Assembly (NCBI GenBank): GCA_949126835.1
Contig: OX421506.1
Coordinates: forward strand, 13,853,284 to 13,917,283
Origin: Anisus vortex
Taxonomy: Eukaryota; Mollusca; Gastropoda; Planorbidae
DNA length: 64,000 nucleotides
Direction: 5' to 3'
The translations under genes were made by a program, and so were the position numbers. A model generated the notes under the pieces. That model was not told where the DNA came from and made no database searches. It saw nothing but the letters and a program-made list of their open reading frames with translations. Shown here one piece after another: positions 55,427 to 64,000 of this stretch; position 1 is the first letter of the stretch, and every line of letters begins with the position of its first letter.

Positions 55427-58400
55427 CTGTACATACAATAAACATGTATAATTAAAACTGTTGGTTGCCAATACATTGCCTATTTTCAATAAACAATAAA
55501 TAATGACATTGTCTGAATAAACATATCAAATTCTAGAACTTCACTGTGTTTTTCTATAAAATATGAATCGAAATTCCTTTTTTTTAACCAAAGACTATAA
55601 TAAGATGGGCCGCTTGCTTTGATAATTCTGCTATTTGATCACTTGAAACACTTAGTTTCGGAATTTCCGATCGCACTAAGTCATCTAAACTGCCTGTTTA
55701 GTAATTCGCTATGAATTTCACAATGGAAACTTAAGATTAAAATCGAAAGTTGTATACAGCTAAAACCTTTAATGCAATCGTAGGAGCGTAGAAGTCATAC
55801 AAGACAGCTTTATTGCTTGCGCACGGGTAAAAAAAGAACATTTAAGCTCTAAAAATAGAGCAAGCGGTCCATCTTATTATAGTCTTTGATTTAAAAAAAA
55901 AAATTTCATGAAGTAACAAAAAGTGTTTTGTTGAGGGCGTGAATTAGAATATTAATATTTCTAGTATTGTAGAATTGTTTTTTTCAACAGACGATGTGAG
56001 TTAAATTAATTTTAATGGTGATTGAGAAAAAAAACACTTTGTATTGCAAAGCTATTTAGAAAACTACAAAGCACCATGCTTACCTTTTGTTACATTTAGG
56101 ACAAGCAAATCTCTTCTCCCCAGTGTGTGTTCTTAAATGTCTCTGTAATTCATCGGAGCGAGTAAACCTAATTGTGAAATAGAAATTCTAGATAAAAAAA
56201 GCACCGCAATGAAAAGCAACAGAGAGGCAAATAGAATAGCAGACAAAACAGACAATTATGTACATGAGGCAAATAGAATAACAGACATATGCATACAATT
56301 ATGTACATGAGGCAAATAGAATAACAGACATATGCATACAATTATGTACATGAGGCAAATAGAATAACAGACATGTACAGACATTCATGTACACGAGGCA
56401 AATAGAATAGCAGACATGTACAGACATTCATGTACATAAGGCAAATAGAATAACAGACATGTACAGACAATTATGTACATGAGGCAAATAGAATAACAGA
56501 CATGTACAGACATTCATGTACACGAGGCAAATAGAATAGCAGACATGTACAGACATTCATGTACATAAGGCAAATAGAATAACAGACATGTACAGACAAT
56601 TATGTACATGAGGCAAATAGAATAACAGACATGTACAGACATTCATGTACACGAGGCAAATAGAATAGCAGACATGTACAGACATTCATGTACATGAGGC
56701 AAATAGAATAACAGACATGTACAGACAATTATGTACATGAGGCAAACAGAATAACAGACAAAACAGACATTCATGTACACGAGGCAAATAGAATAACAGA
56801 CATATACATACAATTATGTACATGAGGCAAATAGAATAACAGACATATACATACAATTATGTACATGGGGCAAACAGAATAGCAGACATATGCACACAAT
56901 TATGTATATGAGGCAAACAGAATAACATACATATACACACAATCATGTACATCGAAAGGCTTTATATAAGGTTTTATAAAGCCATATTTCTATACACACA
57001 ATGAGACAGAACTGAGTTGATAAGTTCCCCTCCCCTATATACACAATGAGACAGAAATTCCCCTTCCACCATGCAGGTTGAAGTATAGGAACTATTACCC
57101 AATAGCCATAATGTTATTTATAGATGCAGTTCTTTCTCTGATAAGTAATAGGAGATATAATAATTTGATTCACTACGAAATAGTAAAGCTTAGGTTTGTC
57201 AGCATCCAGGTATGACACTTATCTTGCAGACTCATTGTAATTACCTAATCGAAGTAAAATTGAAACAAGTTTTCTCTAATAATTTATGCTAAAAGAATGT
57301 TTTGTAACTGGCATTATTTTTGTCTTGGGCCATTTCTGTGTTGATTTTTAACCCCAAAGTTCATTAGAGTTTTTGATTTTAGGACCAGCATCTGTGGATG
57401 GCATGCTGACACTGGGTCTGGATTTGAGTGAAATGACGCTACCATGAAATGTTATAATAAACAAAGTGAATTCATCTGTTGCTGTGATTATCTGTCCGTT
57501 TGATTAAATGTCCACGTGTGTAAGTGTCATGTGGCTAAGTGTCTGTGTTTAAGTGTCGTGTGTTTATCTGTCGCGTGTTTAAATATCATGGAACCCCCCT
57601 ATTCCCCCCAAAAAAAGTAAAAACTCTAACAACTGTAAATAATCAGTTACCTTTTGGCGCAAAATAACCAATTGCAGACAAAAGGCCTTTCCCCGGTGTG
57701 CCATCGAAGATGTGCCTTCAAATGTGACGTTTTATTGTAGACTTTTCCACAGCCAGGAATATGACAAGAGTGAATATTACGTTTTCTCAAATGTTCCCCT
57801 GCTGGACCTGAATAGATTGTAAAGTTTAAAACATTTTGACAAATGATGGAACTATGAACACTTAGTAACATCAAAGACTATAATAAGATTTAAGATGGAC
57901 CGAATGCTATTTTGTTAGAGCTTAACAGTTAGTTTGCGCATGCGCGGCCTTCAATACGTCCTCAAGTTTTCCGGTGCACATCAAAGACTATAATGAGCTG
58001 GACCGCTTGCTCTATTTTTAGAGCTTAACACTTGTTTTTCCTTGCGCACACTGTCTTTAATAACTCTTAAACTTCCCAAAAGACTTCCGCTGTATACAAC
58101 TTTCGATTTTAATCTTAATTTTTCATTGAGAAAATCTTAACGAATTACTAAACCGGAAGTCTAGAGGACGTAGTACGATAGGACATTCCGAAAAGAAAAT
58201 ATTCGAGTCATCAAATAGCAGAAATATTAAAGCAAGCGGTCCATCTTATTATAGACTAGTCTTTGGTAACATATTCAATCGTTTATTAGTTCTAGTCAGC
58301 AAATATTACATTTAATCGTTATATTGTTATTACATTAATACCTTATTATGCATTTTTATTACATTATTATTTTTTAAAATACTTATTGACGTCTTTGATT

Positions 58401-59324
58401 TCAAATAAATTATTTATGATTACATTATAATTTTGATATTTCAATTACCGTTTCTTTTATTAATGAGTTATTAATTATGCATTAAAAGACAGTAAATGGT
58501 TTGTGTTCATTACCTAATCTATCTATTTCATGACAATTGGGACAATCACACGTAGCTCTCCCTGTGTACCTTCGCGAATTTCTGGGACTGGTCATGCCGG
58601 ACAGTGAAGGCCTGGGTAAAAACGGCGAGTTACTGCCCATGTCCTGGTGCGACGCTGGTAGAAGGTTTGACTGGGTTGGTAAAAGTGTAGAGTTGGGCTG
58701 TAACGTGTGGCCTATATAGTCCGGTGTGGAATACGAGGCTGGTAGGTGACCGTGTGAGTCGCTCAACCAGTTCCCGCCTGCTGGATGCATGTTGGAGGAA
58801 TGAACGTCCCACCAAGACGCAGCGCACCCGTTGGAACCGTGTGACACGCCGCTGGGTTTAATCCCGTGGCCGGAGCTTGGGTGAGCCGGAGGGATGTTCG
58901 TGAAAGGCCAGGCTGTATCATAGGGATTCGACACTGAAGGCACGCGCGGGTAGATTGAAGTAAATCCGTTCTCTGAATGCATTTTATGTAACAAAGACGA
59001 CTGTGCCAGTTCTGCCGACTGAGATGGTCCATGTGAAGAAGCTCCAGTGTAAAACAAATCGTTTGGGTATGAAACTTGGGAAGTTGATGAGACAATAGTT
59101 GATGCTGGGTAGGATATAGTGTTAGCCGTGTTCAACGTGGAACCCATTCGCTGTGAGGCTACGTGTTGGTGGATGGCACTTGGAGAATTAGAACAGTGTT
59201 TTCTCCATGGCACAAACGATTTCCCAGAATTAGTTTCCGTAAAAGCGTGTGAAGTTTTGCTGCTGATCTTACTGCACTGGGCAGCTAGCATTGCCAGGGG
59301 CGTCCCTCCGAATGCTTGATGCTC
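55321..59324 (-). CDS. Sp6-9: Sp6-9 (Sp8/Sp9-type) C2H2 zinc-finger transcription factor, first exon not certain
   Basis: Exons on the minus strand: 59324-58514, 57807-57651, 56167-56084, 55426-55321. All borders are AG/GT and phases match (phase 1, 2, 2), giving 385 residues to TGA at 55323-55321. Landmarks in order: SP box [15 protein letters not shown] at the start; [21 protein letters not shown], a hallmark of the Sp6-9 clade; Btd box [14 protein letters not shown]; three fingers ([58 protein letters not shown]) whose contact residues predict GC/GT-box binding. A short acidic tail follows. It acts in the nucleus; Sp8/Sp9 homologues drive limb, appendage and neural development and respond to Wnt signals. 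Small departures: Asn for Gly in GKTSH and Ala for Gly in CGKR. The initiator exon lies to the right. Confidence 0.95.
55589..55890. mobile_element. Palindromic MITE in an Sp intron
   Basis: Left CCAAAGACTATAATAAGATGG, right AGCAAGCGGTCCATCTTATT and ATAGTCTTTG. About 300 bp, well preserved, between the two last exons. Confidence 0.9.
56084..56167 (-). CDS. Sp6-9: Sp6-9 exon: one finger period (84 bases, symmetric)
   Basis: The acceptor TTTCACAATTAG precedes 56167 and the donor AAAAG/GTAAGC follows 56084. It encodes [20 protein letters not shown] and ACPKCNK plus split Arg codons at both ends. At 28 codons with phase 2 on both sides it is exactly one C2H2 repeat, running from mid-finger 2 to mid-finger 3. 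Confidence 0.93.
56212..56945. repeat. 42-43-bp minisatellite in an Sp intron
   Basis: Unit of the type GAGGCAAATAGAATAACAGA CATGTACAGACAATTATGTACAT, about seventeen copies. Variants (CATATGCATACA, CATGTACAGACA; ATTATGTACATGA, TTCATGTACACGA) recur in blocks, giving a higher-order period of about three units. Confidence 0.95.
57000..57650. other. Sp intron without recognisable features
   Basis: No exon or element recognised. A short echo (GTGTTTAAGTGTCGTGTGTT) repeats around 57510-57570. Confidence 0.5.
57651..57807 (-). CDS. Sp6-9: Sp6-9 exon: finger 1 and first half of finger 2
   Basis: The acceptor ATCTATTCAG precedes 57807 and the donor AAAAG/GTAACT follows 57651. It encodes [20 protein letters not shown], the rest of finger 1, the TGERPF linker and CNWLFCAK, stopping at the Arg codon (phase 2). 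Confidence 0.95.
57872..58265. mobile_element. Palindromic MITE with duplicated left end, 7-bp target duplication
   Basis: Two left ends (57872 and 57982, CAAAGACTATAAT) and one right end (58265, TAGTCTTTG). The outer flanks are GTAACAT on both sides (57865-57871 and 58266-58272). It lies in the intron before finger 1. Confidence 0.85.
58514..59324 (-). CDS. Sp6-9: Sp6-9 large exon: SP box, transactivation region, Btd box
   Basis: The acceptor CTATTTACAG precedes 59324 and the donor TTAG/GTAATG follows 58514. The exon adds [11 protein letters not shown] before the first Met, so the SP box is complete only when the exon is extended to 59324. The Ser, Pro and His-rich middle (for example [20 protein letters not shown]) is the usual activation region. 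The Btd box CDCPNC ends the exon; the phase-1 G completes Gly in DRLG. Confidence 0.95.
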
Positions 59325-59399
59325 CTGTAAATAGAAAATATTGTTTTCTATGTATTTGAAAATAAAGTAAAATTACACAATTGTACGAGACTAAAACAC

Positions 59400-59427
59400 T
59401 ATATATGGCCTATATATATATATTTTA

Positions 59428-59469
<42 letters not shown>

Positions 59470-59470
59470 C
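59400..59470. repeat. (TA)n microsatellite
   Basis: TATA tract with a short TTTATTTATTTA core in Sp intron 1. Confidence 0.95.
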
Positions 59471-59835
59471 GACATTTTAAAAAGACATGAGACAGTTTTA
59501 AGTACATTTAATTTCATTAAATTAGTTTCAATCAATGCTAATAGATTGATGAATGAATTACTGTAAGTTTAATTCCAACTCAGTCAATCTTGAGTAGTTT
59601 AATGATTGTGTTAAATTAACTAGCCTAAATGTGCATACAAGTAATATCATAACACTATTTTATATATTTTAAAGTTGTAGGTTTTAAAATAGCTACAATT
59701 AGACCATGACAAACTTCATGTATATAAGGAACTGACACAGATAGAGAAGGAACAGCTATTGGTAGAGAATGAGCATACAAAGCTAGAACAGAAAACGCTA
59801 CATGCAGAATAAGGAGCCATAGTGTGTAGAACAGA

Positions 59836-60075
59836 ACCATCTACTGAAAATGCAAGAACAGCTACGGAAAATTCAAGAACAGCTACGGAAAATACAAGAA
59901 CAGCTGCAGATAATGCAAAAAAAAGCGACGGATACTGCAAGAAAAGCTTCGGATTATGCAAAACAGCAATGGATAAAGCAAGAACAGCTGCGGATAATGC
60001 AAGAACAGCTACGTTTAATGCAGGAACAGCTGCAGATAATGTAAGAACTGATACATATAATGCAAGAATAGCTGA
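59836..60075. repeat. Minisatellite, 15-21-bp unit, coiled-coil-like in one frame
   Basis: Units of the type GCAAGAACAGCTGCGGATAAT with period 21. All frames are open for about 200 bases; one reads QEQLRKIQEQLRKIQEQLQI, a heptad-like pattern produced by the 21-bp period. It lies in Sp intron 1 and has no start context or splice sites that support a gene. Confidence 0.85.
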
Positions 60076-60404
60076 AGATAATTGCACGTTTTTTTCCATA
60101 CGTTTTTTTCCATTGAAAAAAAAAAAAAGAAAAAAAAAGGTTTGGGAAAAACCAGCCCATGTTCTTTAATCTGTGTGAAACAAGTGTGTGGGATGGCTGT
60201 AGTTGGTTTTATATTTCACAAGATCTTGTTAAGGAAACTTCGCTATAAACATTCAGAGAGACATGCTAATGAGGGGGGTAGATTTATGAACAGTGCAACT
60301 TGTTTCCGTTAACAGAAGGTTTACTTGACTCTGTGGGCCAGTCAACAAGTACAGGTTGTTCTAGGAATCGATTTCTGTCTTCTAATAGAGAAGGTATAGA
60401 GAGA

Positions 60405-60545
60405 GTCTCACACACACACAAACATACACACACACACACGCAAAGACACAAACACACACATGCGCACAAACATATCTCTAAAAACACGACACATACATCT
60501 AAACTTAGACTTCTAAAGATATACACATACACACACACACACATC
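60405..60545. repeat. (CA)n-rich microsatellite
   Basis: Interrupted CACACA tracts. Adjacent 60600-60720 is GATA-rich (GATAGATAGATG type). Confidence 0.9.
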
Positions 60546-60762
60546 GGCCTGTATATTATAGAAAAGTTGCATTTCATCTGTAGGCTATTGTACTTAGATT
60601 GATGGATAGATAGATGAAGGGGGAGAGGGAGGGATAAATAGATAGGTGGATCGATAGGTAGGTAGATGGGGAAGAGAGATAGATAGGTATTAGTATATTG
60701 ATAGATAAATAGATAAATAGAGGGAGGGTTATATATACATACATATATATATATATATATAT

Positions 60763-61146
60763 CAGGGTTCTCACATTTTTTCTATAAAAAAAATCAAGGC
60801 TGTTTCCAGACTATTTCAAGGCTATAAGAGCCAAATTCCAGGCAGCTGGAACACGTTATTTGGAAAATGGTCACACGCCTCCTCCCCCTAAGTGACCTAA
60901 ATATTGCGTGAATGAGGTATTAATCTAAGGCTCGGTCAGTGGCCGTTTATGGCGTATAAAAATGGGATTGGCGTTTTTTGTCTGACCTTCATTTTTATTA
61001 TAAATTTACATATAAATATAGATTTAGATAAATTTCCAGGCTGCCAGGCTATTTTTCCAGGCTAAAATGCCAATATTCAAGGTTGTCCAGGCCTTGATTT
61101 CTTTTTTTTTTTGAAATTCCAGACTTTTCCAGACTGTGTGAGAACC

Positions 61147-61149
<3 letters not shown>
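60763..61149. mobile_element. 387-bp MITE inserted in a TA repeat
   Basis: Ends CAGGGTTCTCACATTTTT and CTGTGTGAGAACCCTG are inverted and flanked on both sides by ATATATAT. The interior repeats CCAGGCT and CAAGGCT motifs. Ends beginning CAGGG with an 8-bp target fit hAT-type MITEs. Confidence 0.8.
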
Positions 61150-61200
<51 letters not shown>

Positions 61201-61275
61201 AAGAGAGATGGATAGATAGATAGATAGATAGATGGAGGGAGAAATAGATAGATGGAGTAAAAGATAGATAGATTA
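61150..61275. repeat. (TA)n, (GA)n and (GATA)n microsatellites
   Basis: Continuous simple repeats directly after the MITE. Confidence 0.95.
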
Positions 61276-61649
61276 ACGAAAAAACCACACAAATACCATC
61301 AGTTGATTAATACTATGCATAAGCTTACATATAATATATTAATACAACAATTCCAATTTAGTTTTTTTTACTTACTATATACATTATAGGAACACCACTT
61401 AAACATTTATACTATTCAACAATTCTCCAGTTATCACATTGCTATAAGCAGTTAATACATCATTGATATGGGTGCACATCCAAGTCCTCCATTACAACAC
61501 AGTTATAATATATAAATGAGAGGGAGGGGATGGAGAAGCAGTATTGGTGACTCGTCATTCCTTAGTATGAACTTTAAAATATTTTTAAAAGAAACAAGCA
61601 ATAAAAGAGATGGGGAAATCCAAAATGAAATTCTGATCGTTACATGTCA

Positions 61650-61985
61650 ACTCGTTTTTTTTTAAGTTAGGGAGTTCGAAGAAAGAGCTCCCCGGATGAA
61701 AGAGTGTGTCTCCCCACTCGATAGCACACTGTCCCCCTTTATGTGGGGAGTAAATGAAGCCCTCAACAAGATGCTTTTGTGTAAGCTGGCGGGGGGTGCT
61801 GCGCTCCTCGTGGGTTCAACCACTGGAAAGGGAACCTTATGATGAAAGAAAACTGAGGAGCACGGGTAAGCTTGAATGAAATCTAAAGACACGGGAGTAA
61901 ACCTCACTGTTGGGACTTTTTGAACACGACTTAGGGGAAGTTTCATTCCAGCGTGAACTTGATCTACACGATTCGCTCATTAAAA
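61650..61985. promoter_or_regulatory. GC-richer unique block upstream of Sp, possible 5' exon or enhancer
   Basis: This is the only balanced-composition block between the Sp large exon and the window end. A 94-codon minus frame (61946-61662) runs through it, but its residues match nothing I know. It contains a GGGGAG ... CTCCCC pairing. It could be a 5' UTR exon, promoter or enhancer of Sp. Confidence 0.3.
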
Positions 61986-61989
61986 AATA

Positions 61990-62930
61990 AAAATACTTCG
62001 CTTGGAGTGTGCAGTTAAATGATTTGGTTTTTTTTTTTTCATTCTTGTTACTTTGATATTCAGTCTAAAATACTAGCTTCAAGAAACGTTTGAAAAAGTT
62101 TGTCATTTCTTTGGCCTATATACTTCAGATTATACATTGAATGTGTATGGGGCCTGTAGAGATGTTTCTTTCAAATTAGATTAAGTCAAGATTACTTCTT
62201 GTGTTGCCTTTCTAAACTATGCAAACGTAGATCTGAGTTAATATCAATTGTAAAGTACAACCAGTTCAATATTTACAAGTGTTTAGAGTTAACATTTAAC
62301 CAGAGGATAATTTTTGTCAAATGTTACTTTGGAAATGGGAAGAATTGTATTTTTAATTGTTGTGGAAATAACAAATGATATAAATATTATATCCAAACAG
62401 TTCTATTACTACTATTAGTGAATGTAAGGATACATTTAAACATTCAGCTACTATTGTCGTTGTTAAGTTATGTTTACAGAGACAAAAACTTCGTAACTTT
62501 TGTTTTCTATTTAAAAGGAATGAAAAATAGTTTCCCGGCAGAATAAATAATAATTTCCCATCAATATATAAAGTATTTTCCCGTAAAGAATTAGTTTTTC
62601 CCCTTTAGTATATTAAATATTTTTTTCGCCAAAATGTGAAATTGGCCTTACTTACCATCAAAATATAAAATACTTCCAATTCCAATGTCAAAGTATAAAA
62701 TAGTAGGCCCTATCCCGAAAAAATATATTAGAATTTTTCTTCAGATTATAAAATACTGTGACGTCAGAATTCAAAGTAGTTTGCCTTCATCATTAAATAG
62801 TTTCCCGTAAAAAAAAATATAATGTAGATCTTGTTCCCCGTTCTAGCATAAAATAATTTCCCATGAAAGATTGATGCTTTGTAAAAAGAACAAAAAAAAA
62901 GTTGTTATCTAGCTGAGGAAGATTTGACAA
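61990..62930. other. AT-rich stretch with repeated TTTCCC motifs
   Basis: From 62530 to 62870 short phrases such as AATAGTTTCCCG, TATAAAGTATTTTCCCG and TAAAATAATTTCCC recur, a decayed tandem repeat. No gene was recognised apart from the candidate Sp start at 62656. Confidence 0.45.
62656..62658 (-). CDS. Sp6-9: Candidate Sp6-9 start codon at an exon end
   Basis: On the minus strand TTTTGATG/GTAAGTAAGG is a strong donor directly after an ATG. Spliced to 59324 it would give [14 protein letters not shown] in phase 0. Vertebrate Sp8/Sp9 have a few residues before the equivalent Glu, so a longer first exon elsewhere, perhaps outside the window, is equally possible. Confidence 0.2.
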
Positions 62931-62934
62931 CATG

Positions 62935-63175
62935 GGAGCATCGAGCAATAAAGATAAGATTCTGGTTAAGGCTAGGATTTGTTCCCGGGTCTGGAGGGTT
63001 TCCTTAGCCTACCCAGCTCTGATGGGGTACCTAACTTTAGTTGAGGTAAAGTAAAGGCCTATTTGACATTGTGCTGGCCACACAATCCCATAGTATGTCG
63101 TAGCCACAGAAACTGGTGAACGCTGCTTCACCGGCCCTTTGGATCACCTTAGTCCGACGGGATACTTTTATTTTG
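62935..63175 (+). mobile_element. SINE copy, plus orientation, box B lost
   Basis: GGCTAGGATTTGTTCCCGGG, TACCCAGCTCTGATGGGGTAC, GTGCTGGCCACACAATCCC and the tail GACGGGATACTTTTATTTT. Confidence 0.8.
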
Positions 63176-63392
63176 ACAGCAAAAATGGTTTGTCAGAGAT
63201 CTAAAATAACTTGCTTTTTCATTATTGCTAGTTTAAAATATATCCGATTCGTATCTATAATAGCAATACAAGTCAGATATTATGTGGCTAACTTATTAAT
63301 TAAAACAGTGTAGTGATTGTATTGACTAGTCTCCCTTGTTAAGCCTAACTAAGAAAGGCTATGTAAGATCAACTTTCCAATTAAAAACGTAA

Positions 63393-63430
63393 AAACAAAA
63401 AACAAAAAACAAAAAAAAAAAAAAAAAAAA

Positions 63431-63475
<45 letters not shown>
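63393..63475. repeat. Poly-A tract
   Basis: Long A runs broken by a few C, T and G. Simple sequence with no sign of a retrotransposon attached. Confidence 0.9.
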
Positions 63476-63476
<1 letters not shown>

Positions 63477-64000
63477 AGGACAACTTTAACCAATTTCACC
63501 TGTTTATTCCTAAATCTAAATTTTGATAGGCCTAACACCTTTTTAAAACTAACTAAATTTGCCCGAAAACATTTCAACTATGTGCCTTTTTACGCATGGG
63601 CTACTGCACAATTTCTGAAGAAATGAATGAAACGGATGAATGTGTGAACGGGAGCAAACAGAGATTAAGATAGACAGACAGACAGACATAGCAATAGATA
63701 GATAGATAATTACCCGGATAGCCCTGAGAGAGACAGAGAAAAAAATAAATGCAGACAGTTGGTTAGACAAAGTCATATACAATGGTATATAGATTGATGT
63801 ATGCCCTATATGAATAAATAAAAGGAGAGAGAGAGAGAGAGAGAGAAATACACCACACCACAGACATGTTACAAAATAATCTTGAACATGTGCGAGCGTT
63901 ACATAATCACATTTATTTGTTATCACTGAAATGTAGAATTGAGATTTGACTCTTTGATATGAGTTAACACTAAGGCATCAATGAATGGTTTCATAAGTGT

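Overview
This window is eukaryotic, animal, nuclear DNA. It is AT-rich (about two thirds A+T by eye), its genes are split by GT-AG introns of hundreds to thousands of bases, and it is crowded with tRNA-derived SINEs, hAT-type elements, palindromic MITEs, LINE tails and more than a dozen minisatellites. The gene content (a TSPEAR orthologue and an Sp6-9 zinc-finger factor) and the repeat style fit a lophotrochozoan, most likely a gastropod mollusc; the species is inferred, not proven. There is no operon structure and nothing prokaryotic.

Three genes can be supported. (1) Minus strand, 2585-19939: a nearly complete TSPEAR-like gene. Ten exons can be joined at GT-AG borders with every reading phase matching, giving 667 residues: signal-peptide-like leader, thrombospondin-type laminin G (TSPN) domain, then EAR repeats to a natural stop. 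Only the initiator exon is missing. (2) Plus strand, 34316-41150: an unrecognised single-pass membrane protein. Its last three exons (39234-39318, 40417-40647, 41022-41150) join in phase; an upstream exon (34316-34565) is likely but unconnected. (3) Minus strand, 55321-59324: an Sp6-9 (Sp8/Sp9-type) transcription factor with SP box, WWDVH motif, Btd box and three C2H2 fingers. Two introns fall at the same codon of fingers 2 and 3, so the exon between them is exactly one finger period.

Layout: 1-2.5 kb SINE copies; 2.6-20 kb TSPEAR with introns full of hAT elements, a THAP relic and a probable solo LTR; 20-34 kb no convincing gene, but a LINE relic, MITEs and local duplications; 34-41 kb the membrane-protein gene, whose large intron holds a three-level nest of transposons; 41-55 kb minisatellites, a 4.3 kb hAT copy and several GC-richer unique blocks that may be enhancers; 55-59.3 kb the Sp gene with a minisatellite in its putative 3' UTR and another between finger exons; 59.3-64 kb simple repeats, a MITE and the likely region of the Sp first exon. 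The three genes share no pathway that the sequence reveals.

Most unusual observations: the triple nest at 35.6-38.8 kb; the tandem array beside a TSPEAR exon that copies that exon's splice acceptor; the one-finger symmetric exon in Sp; a 47-bp minisatellite bred from the inside of a hAT element; and two near-identical 81-bp TTAA-flanked mini-elements.
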